A stretch of 64,000 bases of DNA, from the NCBI GenBank assembly GCA_029204225.1, contig CM055102.1:43871840-43935839 (forward strand), given 5' to 3'. The notes below the pieces were generated by a model. It did no database searches. It saw only the letters and a list, made by a program, of their open reading frames with translations, and was not told where the DNA came from. Of the stretch, positions 1 through 10,867 are shown piece after piece (position 1 is the stretch's first letter; the number at the start of each line of letters is the position of its first letter). This stretch comes from Diphasiastrum complanatum (Eukaryota > Streptophyta > Lycopodiopsida > Lycopodiales > Lycopodiaceae). Both the position numbers and the translations under genes were made by a program.

Positions 1-795
1 CCAACTCAGTCGACAGGTTAGAGCCCGTTCCCCAAGAGCTTAACCCATTCACGTTCGTGCAAGGAACATTCAGAACCACAAGTCACGACAGATATGGAGA
101 CAACCAGTTCCTGGACCAAATGGTCCCGATAGCATACCACTGGCACCGCGGACCGAATGGTCTCCGACAGCATACCGCTGGCGTCCCGGAATACGACCCT
201 CAGTTATGTGCCAACCTAAAAATTTGGAAACAGCCTTACAACTGGCGCTTTTACCGAACACTGAAACTCAGAAGGTAATCAGAGTCAGTTTGAGAAAAAT
301 CTCACTTTATTGATAAATCTGAGAAGGTTACATTTCAAGTGTGTGACCGACCCTAGTCTTCGGGGCGCTAGCATGCCAAGGTGAGAGCCATGACAACATT
401 CCAGCAAGGGAGGCTGAGACTTGGTTGGAGCTCGCCCTGAGTCGCAACCCACACTCCCCTATAGTATTGGTGTGATTCGGCACCCCCCCCCCCCTCATAC
501 CAAGCACTCTACCCAAGCTGGGATTTTCTTTGTCTAGAAGTCATTTTCTCTCTCTAGATTTTATTGATCTCCAAGCTTCCTTTAATCATGCCTAGATCAT
601 GTGAGGTGATTGCACATCGATCTGAGCTCTCTGGACTCCGCTAGAATCGATCAAAGATTTTCAGCCATAGGAACTTGGCGCCGGCTGGATTCTGGTCACA
701 GTGGCGCCGGGAGCAGCAGGGGCGCTGCTGGCGCCAGGGACATAGCTGGCGCCAGTGGCGCCAGAAACAAAGCTTGTAAAAGTAGCTTTACAACA
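1..795 (-). repeat. Partial LTR of gypsy family G2, cut by the window edge
   Basis: Reverse complement of the G2 LTR seen complete at 14544-15786 and 53520-54735. It enters mid-LTR at the window edge and runs to the LTR start, read here as ...GCTTTACAACA at 795. The GGCGCC cluster lies at about 675-765 and the C-rich stretch near 482-494 is the complement of the G-run present in other copies. The left boundary is outside the window, so solo status and target duplication cannot be tested. It abuts the copia leader that follows and probably inserted into or truncated it. Confidence 0.85.
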
Positions 796-1412
796 ACATT
801 GAATGGGCCAGATCAGGTACTGTATGGAATTTCAGGTGCTGACACGTGTGAAATCTGCCAATTTTCAGATTGGTAATTCTTTCTCACTTCAGATCCAAAT
901 TTCAAGCAAATTAGCCCACTAGAAAGCTAGAAATGTGTAGAATCTGATGCAATTTGAATCATGACAGTTGGATAACCCAATCAAAAGTTATAAGCTTTTG
1001 AAGAGTCGTAGGTAGGCCACCTAGACCTGTGGCAAATCGTGTGTACATGTCATTTATTGCTTGAATGATCACAAAAATCATCTAGAAGCTACACAATCTC
1101 ATCTATATGTGATTTAGACAAAACTTATAGGTTCTAGGCAAATTGTTTCATACAAATAGATTGTATTTGCGTCAATTTGACATTTTTGGAATATTTCACA
1201 CGTGTGAAATTCAGCGAACCATAACTTTTGCCATACTTCATCTTTTTTTATGATTCAAATCTTGTTTTAGAGAGATTGTCAAGCTAGTGAGATCTATCTC
1301 ACAGTTTTTTGCTAAGTCTTAGATAGGATTTGGTTCTATACCCTTGATTGGTTCCTATAGTGAGAAGAAAAGCAATTCTTTCATCCATCTTTTTTGATTT
1401 TCATCATTCTTT
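796..1412 (+). other. Copia element 1 untranslated leader
   Basis: Non-coding stretch between the G2 LTR and the copia gag start. No 5' LTR or primer site is visible, so the element has lost its 5' end. An 18-bp perfect palindrome centred on CACGTG lies at 1193-1210, and a related GACACGTGTGAAA stands near 841-853. Confidence 0.55.
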
Positions 1413-2044
1413 ATGACTTCAATGAGTGTCTTTCTATTAGAAGCAAGTGAAAGATTGTCAACCTCCAATTACTCAATTTGGAAGGTTAGAATGGAATCTG
1501 TCTTAATACTACAAGATGTGATGGATATTGTACTTGGCATTGAAGAAGAACCACAAATTCCTCAAGAAATTCCAAAGTACAAAAAGAGAGCCAGGATGGC
1601 TCTACATTATATTAAGATGAATGTCTCAAATGACATCTTAAGAGAAATTGGTGCTTGTACTAATGCCAAAGATGCTTGGGATACTCTCAAGTCTATCTAT
1701 GAGGCAAAAAATACTTCTAGACTTCTAACACTAAGAAACCAAATTTTTCAAGGTGTACAGAGAAGTGATGAATGTGCTTCAGCTTATGTAATGAGAGTGA
1801 AAGACCTCCACAGAGAATTGTCATGCATAGGAGACTCCATCAACTTGGGTTAAAGGAAGAATATGACAACCTTGTTCAGAGTTATGCCATTAAGGAGGAG
1901 CTACCAAGTTTGGAAGCACTCCAAAGTGTGCTCATTTCTGAAGAATCAAGACAAGAGTATAAACTCTTGAAAATGGAGAGACTGTCTCTCAACATTGATG
2001 GTAAAGCTCTCTTTACCAAAGACAAGCACAAGACAAGAAGTTGA
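1413..2044 (+). pseudogene. Copia gag N-terminal region, frameshifted
   Basis: Encodes the nucleocapsid precursor that packages Ty1/copia RNA. Two frames are needed: 1413-1853 carries the usual gag start (LSTSNYSIWKVRMES, then DAWDTLKSIYEAKN), and the continuation (EEYDNLVQSYAIKEELPSLEALQ) is in another frame from about 1850 to 2044. This is the retrotransposon gag (UBN2-type) fold of plant copia elements. The frameshift near 1850 and the shift to the next frame at about 2041 show it is not functional as it stands. Continuous with the CCHC/protease segment downstream. Confidence 0.85.
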
Positions 2045-2646
2045 ATCAACACCAATTCTCTTCAAGCAAGAACAATCTTATTTCCAAGGAGAAAGGAGAT
2101 GAGGATGAGTCCTCTCAAGCTTCCACATCCAAGAAGAAGAAGAAAAACATCAAGTGTTTCTTTTGTGGCAAGAAGGGACATTATGCCACCAATTGCTTCA
2201 AGAAGAAGAGTCAATTCAAGCAAGCCAACATTTCTAATGAAGAGAAGGAAGATGCTCATGCAAGTGATGAAGAGGGATCTCTTATGGTCTCGAGTTTTTT
2301 TTCATCACCTTTCAAGAAGGATGGTTTGTGGTATATTGACAGTGGAGCTTTCTCACATATGTGCAGCTCCAAGTATTCTTTTTCATCCATGTCACCTTAT
2401 GAAGGAGCCAAGAAGTCCATCTACACAGGAAATGATAATGAGTGTGCTATTGAAGGCATAGGGACCATTCCCTTAAAGCTCTCTTCATCAAAAGTTCTTT
2501 CTCTATCTAATGTACTTTTTGTTCCCAAGCTAACAAAAAATCTTATTAGTGTTGGGCAATTGTTTGATAGTGGACTAGATGTGAATTTCAATGTTGATAC
2601 ATGTACAATCAAGAAGCATGATGAAAATCCTTGCATTTGGGTCTAG
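2041..2646 (+). pseudogene. Copia CCHC zinc knuckle and aspartic protease
   Basis: A classic CX2CX4HX4C knuckle (CFFCGKKGHYATNC) lies at 2155-2196, followed by the retropepsin motif YIDSGAFSHM with the catalytic Asp codon at 2338-2340. The protease then runs through IGTIPLKLSSSKVLSLSNV and FVPKLTKNLISVGQL. The frame ends at a stop at 2644-2646 and the polyprotein resumes in a different frame from about 2591. The protease would process Gag-Pol inside the virus-like particle. The active site is intact but the frame is not. Confidence 0.88.
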
Positions 2647-3528
2647 ATATGGTGGAATCTACAAGCTTGATCCCAAAGAGTATGCTAACTCTTGCGATAG
2701 TGCTTTTGCTACTTATATGTCTTTGGAGGAACTATGGCATAGAAGGTTGGGTCATCCTAACTATAATTCTATGGTGTCCATGGTCAAAAAAGCCAAAGCT
2801 ATTGGCTTGCCTAATCTTATCTCCAAGAATTTCAAGCCATGTGAGGCTTGTGCCATATCTAAGTCTCATAAGAAGCCTTTTTCAAAGTCATCTATCAAGA
2901 CTACACATCCATTGGAGCTCATACACTCGGATGTGCACTTCTCATCTTCAAAGAGCAAGGTGGTGGTACTTGCTTTGTAACTTTCATTGATGATTTCACT
3001 ATATTTACTTGGGTATATCTTCTAGCTTCAAAATCTATGGTGTTTGACTATTTCATAAAGTTCAAAGCTCTAGTTGAAAATCAATTTTCTTACAAAATCA
3101 AGATTCTTAGAAGTGATGGAGGTGGTGAGTACACTTCCAATAAATTTCATGATTATTGTGAGCTTGAAGGCATTAAAAGGGAGTTTTCTTGTGCATATAC
3201 ACCATCTCAAAATGGGGTGGCTGAAAGAAAGAATAGAACAATGTGTGAATGTGCCAAAACCATCAGAATTGAGGCATCTTTGCCAAAAGACTTTTGGGGT
3301 GAGGCTATCAATTGTTCAAACTATCTTTGCAATAGACTCCCTCATGTTGCACTTGGAGGAAAGTCACCATATGAAGCACTCTATTTGAAGAAACCTAAGG
3401 TTGAACACCTTAGAGTATTTGGATGCATATGCTTTGTCCATATTCCCTTGGAAACGAGAAAGAAGGATGATCCTTGTGCAAGCAAAGGAGTAATGGTGGG
3501 ATATTCATCCAACAAGAAAGCCTATTGA
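2591..3528 (+). pseudogene. Copia gag-pre-integrase and integrase core
   Basis: The GAG-pre-integrase segment LWHRRLGHPNYNSM with CEACAISKSHKKPF (zinc-binding H..H..C..C) is at about 2731-2880. After a frame change near 2975 the integrase core follows, with ILRSDGGGEYTS at about 3100-3135, containing a catalytic Asp, and NGVAERKNRTM at about 3212-3243, containing the catalytic Glu. It ends at a stop at 3526-3528 after FGCICFVHIPLETRKK. Integrase inserts the cDNA into the genome. Two or more frameshifts disable it. Confidence 0.87.
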
Positions 3529-3580
3529 ATCTGCATGCTCTCTACCTCTAAAGTAATTGATAGTAGAGATGTAGTTTTTC

Positions 3581-5362
3581 ATGAAGAAGAAAAGTTCAAT
3601 CTTGGAGGGGCCGAGATCAAGCAACCTCAAAATCTATCACCTATTGTTATTGAAGACAATCAACATATGGAGGAGTCAAGGATTTGAAGATGGAAGTCCT
3701 CGGATTTTCACTCCTAGAAGATCCATGAGGGAGAGATCCGAGCCCAAGAGGCTCACTTATGATGACAAAGGAAAACAAGTGGATCTTGATTCCACTTATG
3801 CTTATTTTGTTTCTCATGAGGAGCCCAAAGATGTTCAAGAAGCTCTCAATACCAAGGAGTGGTATGAGGCCATGAAGATTGAATATGATGCCTTGATCAC
3901 CAATCACACATGGAAGCTAGTGAATCCACCACCTTACATGCATATCATTGGATGCAAGTGGGTGTTCAAGATCAAGTACAATCATGATGGCTCCATCAAC
4001 AAGTACAAGACAAGATTGTGTGCTAAAGGCTTTGCACAAATATATGGCCTTGACTATGAAGAAACATTTGCTCCTATAGCAAAGATGGTGACAATAAGAA
4101 TCATAATCTCTCTTGGCTTATTTTTTAAGTGGAAACTGTTTCAACTTGATGTCTCCAACGCTTTTTTAAATGGCTATCTTGAGGAGGAGATATACATGGA
4201 ACAGCCTCAAGGATTTATCAAGGATAAATCTAAGGTGTGTTTGCTATTTAGAAGTCTTTATGGCCTAAAGCAAGCACCTAGATCATGGTATTCAAGACTC
4301 AACAGCTTTCTAGTTTCATTAGGATTTGTGCTTAGTGACTATGATCCTTCTATGTACTTAAAATTTGATGGTAGTAATATTGTCATTCTCCTAATCTATG
4401 TAGATGACATTATTCTTAGTGGAAGTTGTTTGATGCTAGTTCAAGAAACCAAAGATTCATTAGGAAAAGAATTTAAAATGCAAGATCTAGGAGAGATCCA
4501 TTACATTTTGGGCCTTGAGATTGATTTTCATGAAGAGTATGCTTTTATTTGTCAATCTAGATATGTCTTTTCTATGTTGAAAAAATTCAATATGCAAAGT
4601 TGTAAAGGCATAGATACTCCCATGGAACAACATGTAAAAGATCCTATTAAAGGTGATGAAATATTCTTTGAGGACATCACACTTTATAGGAGTCTTATAG
4701 GCTCTTTAATTTGGCTTACTATCACTAGACCCGATTTGAGCTATTGTGTGCACAAATTGAGTCAATTTATGCAAGATCCCAAGATCCAACATTGGAAGAT
4801 GGCCAAGATAGTTCTAAGATATGTATCTTCTACTCAAGATTATGGTCTATTGTACAAGAATGAAGATCTAACCATTGTTGGCTATTCAGATTCCGATTTT
4901 GCAAGTGATAAAATGGATCGAAAGTCCATTAATGCATATACTATCTTTTTTGGAGGCAATCTTGTGTCTTGGCTTTCAAAGAAGCAGGATACCATATCTC
5001 TATCATCTTGTGAGGCCGAGTACAAAGCACTCACTACAACAACTAAAGAGGTTCTTTGGATCAAGAGGTTAATCATGGAGCTAAATTGCATCAAAGAGGA
5101 TGATCTTCCCTTGATCAAATGTGACAACATATCGGCACAAGCTCTTGCAAACAATCATATTTTTCATGCAAGAAGCAAGCATATAGAAGTGGCACATCAT
5201 TTTGTAAGAGAAAAACTCATTGGAGGTGAAATCAACTTAGAACATGTCGACACATCTTCATGTATTGCTGATCTTATCACAAAGCCACTTTGCAAAAGTG
5301 CCTTCTCAAAGCATAGGTCTAATCTTGGTCTTATCTCAAGATCAATGCTTGATCCACATTAG
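3581..5362 (+). pseudogene. Copia reverse transcriptase and RNase H
   Basis: A long frame of 593 codons covers the linker, RT and RNase H of a plant copia element. RT shows EWYEAMKIEYDALITNHTW, GCKWVFKIKYN, FQLDVSNAFLNG, LYGLKQAPRSWY and the catalytic YVDD at 4397-4408. The RT/RNase H linker has YRSLIGSLIWLTITRPDLSY. RNase H has YSDSDFASD, SLSSCEAEYKAL and HIEVAHHFVREK, and the tail ADLITKPL matches the usual copia C-terminus. The domain is uninterrupted, unlike gag and integrase of the same element, so decay is recent or uneven. It ends 8-18 bases before the polypurine tract. Confidence 0.92.
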
Positions 5363-5370
5363 ATACATTT

Positions 5371-5380
5371 TTAGGAAGAG
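5371..5380 (+). promoter_or_regulatory. Polypurine tract of copia element 1
   Basis: TTAGGAAGAG lies directly before TGTCAAAATA, the expected position of the plus-strand primer at the 3' LTR boundary. It is short and carries a T pair, so the call is moderate. Confidence 0.5.
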
Positions 5381-5990
5381 TGTCAAAATATTGAAAAATC
5401 TATCTAATGTTGTGAGTATGGGTCCTAAAAATGCGAAAGATGAATTGAGCTCTTTTGGCTTAGTAAAGATCCATCTTAGAATAAAATATTCAAGGTAGGT
5501 AGAAGAAGAAACTCGAGCTACCATAGGAATTGCCATTTGTACTTTACATGCCACATTTAATGCATGAAAAGTCTATGTGACACAATTAGACATAGTGAGG
5601 TGGCTTGGATAAGCCTAGATAGCTTGAGAGGTGGATCCACAACTCCAATTCAACTTCAAGTAGGAGAAGAGTCCATGGATCTATATATATGTGATGTACT
5701 CTCATTGAGAATATGATGAAATTTGTGTGTAATGCAAATTTGGAGACAAGCTCTTTGTGCCCTCTCTCTCTCCACGAGTTTTGTACTTTTATTTTCTCTC
5801 TCTAGCCGAGTAGAGGCATTTATGATGCTTTGTCTTATGTTTTGTTGACAAATCTTGCTTGTAACACAATAATATTGCTTGTATGATCAGCTTTCCTATT
5901 GACAACCAATGCTAGTATGATCTTTATGGTGTTATTGTGCTTAGGAGATCAAAAACACATGTGTAGGGCGTCCCACACGTGTGAATTCAG
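5381..5990 (+). repeat. Probable 3' LTR of copia element 1 (right end uncertain)
   Basis: Begins TGTCAAAATA right after the polypurine tract. It contains a TATA-like CTATATATATG near 5679, CT-rich runs at about 5760-5810 and a perfect CACACGTGTG at 5974-5983. No 5' LTR is present to fix the right end. Possible TGACA ends are near 5852 and 5906, and the text then resembles other LTRs until the minus-strand copia fragment begins near 6009. Confidence 0.5.
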
Positions 5991-6008
5991 CAACACAACC
6001 AAATATTT

Positions 6009-6701
6009 TTAAATGGATGACACTAGGCCTGCGTCAATGCCAAACTTCATAAGGAGTTTTGTTGTTGATAGCTTTGTGTTAGATCTGTTCTGTAAGCAAT
6101 AGGCTGTGGCAGTAGCTTCTGCCCAGAACTTCGCAGGTAGATGTGATTGATGTAGCATGGATTTGACTGAGTTGAGAAGTGTTCGATTCTTCCTTTCTAC
6201 AATCATGTTCTGTTGAGGTGAATAAGAAGTGGTGAACTATCTTCTAGTACTATGTTTAGCCATGGAGTCGGACATCTCGTTAGAGAGGTATTCGCCGCCA
6301 CCATCAGTTTGGAGTGCTTTCACTTTTGTAGACGTTTGTGTCTTAGCCATGGCCTTGAATCTCTTGAAGCATTCAAAGGCTTCAGATTTGTGCTTAATGA
6401 ACATGATTGTAGACCATCTAGAATAATCATCTATGAAACTGATAAAATAGATTGCATCTCCTAAAGACGGAGTTGGCATTGAACCACAAAGATCGCTATG
6501 TACAAGATCCAATACATGCTTTGTTTTGATAGAATGTGATTTGGGAAACTTGCTTCTAGAGTGTTTGTCATAGATGCATGATTCACAAAAGAAAGATCTC
6601 CTATCTAATGAAGAAGAGAAATACAATCCATCAACTAAATTATTACAATGCATATAGGAAAGTGATCTTGTATTCACGTGTCCAAATCGACTATGCCACA
6701 A
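6009..6701 (-). pseudogene. Copia pre-integrase and integrase remnant
   Basis: Minus-strand frames at 6237-6701 (MWHSRFGHVNTRSLSYMH, FCESCIYDKHSRSKFPKS, LVHSDLCGSMPTPSLG, LQTDGGGEYLSNEM) and 6009-6206 (ERKNRTLLNSVKSMLH, LPAKFWAEATATAYCLQNR) give the zinc-binding segment and the DDE core. A frameshift or short gap separates them at about 6207-6236. RT and RNase H are missing, so the fragment is truncated at its left edge where it meets the copia-1 LTR. Confidence 0.85.
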
Positions 6702-6793
6702 AATAGCATTATTGTTTACATTTTCATGAGAGATGCTAGCTAATACAACTGAATTAGAAAGTACGTAACGATTTTCAACTCTAGTGCATGTAG

Positions 6794-7396
6794 TCAGAGT
6801 AGTATCTTCTTCGGATATTGTACACTACTCAGATGAGAAAGTAACAGGCCCTCATCAGTTATGTTAGAGACTGATAACAAGTTCTTTGATAGCTGAGGAA
6901 CATGAAGGACGTTGGGAACATAAATAGATAGATCGTTGTTGAATGTGATCTTAACTGTCCCTTTGCCTTCAACGCGTAATGTGCTTGAATCTCCGAGGTA
7001 GATGAATTGATCTCTGTTGTAAGCTGCATACGTGGTAAACCATTTCTTGTAAGAGGTCATGTGTTGGGTACCGCTGCAGTCCAGGTACCAGCTATGATAG
7101 TCTTCGTTCATGCTGTTGTAAGCCATTAACAAGTGTGTATCTTGCTCCTTGAATTCCGCCACGTTGAAGGAGTCTGGCTGTTGTTGTTGCTTCTTTGCCT
7201 CGTTGTAGATGCGGATGCGACACTCCTTGATGTCGTGATTGGCTTTCTTGCAATATCTGCAAAAAAGATTTTTGCGCGATCCACCATGCTCACCTTGAGT
7301 GTGAGGCTTCTGTTGTTGCTGCTTGATTCTTGCCCTTGGAATAGTCTTTCTTCTTGGTGTACAGGGCCATGGATTTGTCTTTGATGGACATGTCAC
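6794..7396 (-). pseudogene. Copia CCHC knuckle and protease remnant
   Basis: Contains the knuckle CRYCKKANHDIKEC and the protease region SWYLDCSGTQHMTSYKKW, LRVEGKGTVKITFNND and VPNVLHVPQLSKNLLSVS. The catalytic triplet, normally D-S/T-G, reads D-C-S-G, which displaces the glycine and probably inactivates it. Downstream (leftwards) is the pre-integrase/integrase remnant, upstream the gag fragment. Confidence 0.85.
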
Positions 7397-7574
7397 TGGT
7401 CTTTTTCCGCATTTCTTCTTGAAGAAGATGACTGATCACCTTTTGAAGAATGAGGTCGGGTTGTGTGGAGATCATCACCACAAAGTGTTCATACGAATTT
7501 GGAAGAGAAGAAAGCAAGGTCATAACGACATCATCATCTTGAATAGCACATCCGACAGCTGATAACTGATCCAC
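7290..7574 (-). pseudogene. Copia gag C-terminal fragment
   Basis: MDQLSAVGCAIQDDDVVMTLL, followed by SLPNSYEHFVVMI, is the diagnostic C-terminal half of copia gag (UBN2-type). Overlap with the next fragment in another frame indicates a frameshift near 7300-7390. The gag N-terminus is absent: similarity stops near 7575. Confidence 0.8.
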
Positions 7575-7824
7575 TCACTGGGCTTCCATTAGCCCTCCCT
7601 CTATATTCCAAGAGGTCGGGTGTTGATAGGCCACAAAACCAACTTCATTTACCAACAAAAATCGACAATTATGTAAATATAAAAATTCGTACCATTTGTT
7701 AAGCAAAGTGACCATCGTAAGTATGAGCATGCTATTGACCTTACCATAACACATTAGCAAAAAGTAATTAGTCTTTTCATGAGTAGTAACTACATGCACA
7801 TACCAAAAACCTTGCCCAAAAACT

Positions 7825-7956
7825 ATCTTTTAGTCTACTTAGAAATGCCAATCACATGTTAACCATTCCACAAAAAAAAAAAAAAAATCCATCTTTTAGT
7901 CTACTTAAAAATGCCAATCACATCTCAACCATTCCACAAAAGAAAAAGAAATCCCG
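7825..7956. repeat. 66-bp direct tandem duplication
   Basis: ATCTTTTAGTCTACTTA starts at 7825 and again at 7891, giving a 66-base period through AATGCCAATCACAT and AACCATTCCACAAAA. The first copy ends in a poly(A) run. Confidence 0.75.
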
Positions 7957-9677
7957 TCATGTCTAAATACCGGTCCTCTGTTTCTGCTCAATGGGAAGAG
8001 GGGACCATCTGAGTTGCCGCTCTGTGAATGACTAGTCATTTGTGAATGCGTGTGAGGCCTCTTGTCATAATATGCGTCTGAATTTTCTTTTCCAACGAGG
8101 GATGAAGTCATGTTGAGGAGACTGGCCCACTGGAGAGAACTGCGCTGGCTTGTCGTTGACAGTCAGGGAGAGGTCACGTTTGACAAGTAGAAGGAGATAC
8201 AGCTTATTTGAGGAGTTCGCTGATATGCTGCAGGAAGTAGCACGTTGATTTGAGGTAATAAAAGACCGTAGGTCTGTCGAGTACTACAAGTAGAAGATGA
8301 TACCTCGCTAGGAGCGCTCACTGTTGCCCAACAACCACCATTCCACTGATGATTTTTCTGGCTGGAGAGAAGTATGACCAGCGCGCTCTACCGGACAGGT
8401 ACATGGCTAAAGCAGGTAGCAATCACACTTGTTTGTGAGTCGGCTCTACGTACTCCATAGGCTCCTTTTATGGATTTGGATATAAAATGTACTTAGGGTA
8501 CACTCAATGGTAACCCCCAGGATTAGCCCTCACGGCCCCTCTCGTCCATCATGCCCTCATATCTCTTGTTTTACAGTGGACGCAGGTGATTCATTGAGAA
8601 AATAATAGCATTTGTGACTAATGTTGTTGATCCAAAGAATATCCAAGCAACCAGTGTTACAAAGACTCATCTTGGCTCTTTTTCCTTCGAGGATGACAAG
8701 AGAGATGTTGTGACATTGATTCAGAGAGATAGAGCCAGCTTGAGGACACATTCTGGAGCAACAAATTTTAGCACAAGAGTCTGAGATTGATATTGAGCAA
8801 AAAAGAGTCAGCAAAACGTCCACCTGCTTTTGTACAGCTAAGACCTTCTTTCTCAAATTGCCATTCTGCCTCTTTCTTCATCTTTTCATAGCTTTGCATA
8901 AGCATTGAATGTGATTTGATATTCCCCTCCATGTGCCTATTAGAGGTTCACCCTGCAAATTCACATGCCTATTGATTTTGGCATATGGGCTATTTGATTA
9001 ACCAATTCCCCAATTAAAATCTCTCCTTCTTGCTTTTGCATCAAAAGTGGTTGGCTTTCTTAGCATGTGGCTAATGAAGTTGGCCTCATAACTAGTGTCA
9101 TTTGCTTCTCACCCCATTGTGCCTCTTAATGATATATCAACTTATGGTTTTTTGCATTTCCTTGGCATTTAAGATAGGTTTGCCCTTTTTTCATGTGGCT
9201 ATAGGAGGCCTCATGGCCAATTTCTTTAGCCTTTGGTCCATTGCCCATTTGGTCATAAAGCCATGTTCTTTTCTCTTTTCTTTGACATTTGTCCTCCTTT
9301 TGCAATTTCGCAATTGTGGGGACCGAGCCCCCTCTCCCCACTGAGCAACAAACCTAAAAACATAGTACTTCGGTTTTTATATTAGTATCGAAAATCACAG
9401 TACATTGCGAAATTTTGGCGTAGTAGCCAAAATTATCCTATGGGCCGTTTTTCTTTAAAGGCTGTCAAAATTAAAAGGGCCAATTCTAAGGCCATAATTA
9501 CTTCTCTAGCAACATCACGGGCGGGGGTCCTTTCTTAGGCTTTGGGATGCCTTAAAATAGAAGCCACACATATGCTTTATGTATGTGAATTTTATTTTTC
9601 ATTCAATGGTAGATACTTTTGATTAGCACCATTATGGTATGATTGTAATGTAACATCTCAGGTAGGGCATGCCAAGG
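7957..9677. other. No gene recognised
   Basis: AT-rich DNA without repeat hallmarks. Minus frames at 7905-8111 and 8557-8856 are open for 68 and 99 codons, but I recognise no domain and cannot support them as genes. A segment near 9100-9300 is pyrimidine-rich. I see no LTR ends or primer sites. Confidence 0.4.
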
Positions 9678-9840
9678 AGCAATGTTCCCATTGTTGGGCC
9701 CATAATTTGATTAATAAATACGTGATAAGCGACTCAAAGATGTGTACCAATGCTCCCATGAGCAAAATGTTCCCAATGTTGGGCCCATAATTTGATTAAG
9801 AAATATGTGATAAGCGACTCAAAAGAAGTGTACCAATGCT
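9678..9840. repeat. About 82-bp direct tandem duplication
   Basis: Two copies, 9678-9760 and 9761-9840, share TTGGGCCCATAATTTGATTA and GTGATAAGCGACTCAAA and end in GTGTACCAATGCT. They differ by small indels. No coding potential. Confidence 0.8.
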
Positions 9841-10580
9841 CGAGAAAATCGACAAACTATACGAATGGAATCGACAAGTTTTCTAAAAAATCGATATCAT
9901 AAAGCATATATATACTGTTTATGAGTGAAAGTCTTCAAAAAACTAAGAATTTTCATTAAATGTAGGTTTTTTTTAAAGATAACTCAAAAAAAAAGGTATG
10001 AAAAAGGATTGAAGTGTGTATGCACGTGCTAAGCTCTCCGAGATGACTTTGAATTTTGATGTCTTGATCAAAAAGCCAATCTCTACGACGACCTTTTGTG
10101 ATTTCGTCCAAACAACATGCACCACGAACTCCACGAAGCAATCGTCGACAAAGCCCATGTGTTCTTCCGCACAGGAATAAAGGATATTTAGCTCTTCCCT
10201 TAATAAGCCTTTAACGTGTACTTTAATGTATCTTCTTCTGTACTGGATATTTACTTTAACTGCTGCTTTAACAAGCCTTCAATCAATGTGTTCCTTAATA
10301 GACGAGAGCACTTTTAAGTTGAAGTCTGCCAGAGCTGTTGTACCCTGGATCAATAGGGAGTTATATCTTCGTTTCGCATCTTGTAATATAAGAAAAGCAC
10401 CTTGTCAGGTGTTATTGACATGGAAGCATTATTCGATGTTAAGCTTTCAACTGAATGATGAATTGATCGCACCGCTGTTATTAATTATAGTAAACAGCGA
10501 ATGCTATTTCTATTCTAAAGAGATTGGAAGCTACGTGTGCTTATATTCTGCTGTACCAGAAATTGTGCGCTTGAGCTGTT
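9841..10580. other. 3' flank of the DUF1825 gene, nothing recognised
   Basis: AT-rich sequence with scattered short frames and no family resemblance. Directly left of the terminal-exon repeats at about 10560-10590 is a further CAG/AGCTTC-type junction (minus strand) that diverges at once, marking the edge of the duplicated array. Confidence 0.4.
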
Positions 10581-10628
10581 TGAAGCTCTGAGAAATGCAT
10601 AATACTATGTAAATGGCATGCTCAGAAA

Positions 10629-10709
10629 TTACATGCTGATATCAGCGTCTCGCTTTAAGTCATCAAGAGCTTCGTAAAGAGAATAACGTGCATCGAAATG
10701 TCTGAAGCT
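10629..10709 (-). other. Candidate alternative last exon 5c of the DUF1825 gene
   Basis: Minus strand: acceptor ATTTTCAG, then 27 codons (81 bases) in phase 0 with exon 4, beginning SFRHFDARYSLYEALDDLK and ending RDADISM and TAA. It is the copy furthest from exon 4. Whether it is ever spliced is unknown. The intact frame, stop and acceptor are what is seen. Confidence 0.5.
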
Positions 10710-10749
10710 CTGAAAATTGCATAATATTGTGCGGATGGCATGCTCAAAA

Positions 10750-10827
10750 TCATGTGCTGATATCAGCGTCTCGCTTTAAGTCATCAAGAGCGTCGGAAAG
10801 AGAGACTGCATCGAAATGCCTGAAGCT
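10750..10827 (-). other. Candidate alternative last exon 5b of the DUF1825 gene
   Basis: Minus strand: acceptor TTTTTCAG, then 26 codons (78 bases) in phase 0 with exon 4, beginning SFRHFDAVSLSDALDDLK and ending RDADIST and TGA. It differs from exon 5a mainly at its first residues, where 5a has TGPQEESYFDALSFFYDAL. Confidence 0.5.
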
Positions 10828-10867
10828 CTGAAAAATGAACCATACTAGGCGGATGGAATGTTTAAAA

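Noticed and set aside
9956-10158. Short minus frames as possible further exons of the DUF1825 gene
   Set aside because: Exon 5 already ends in a stop, and no acceptor in phase with sensible family sequence was found.
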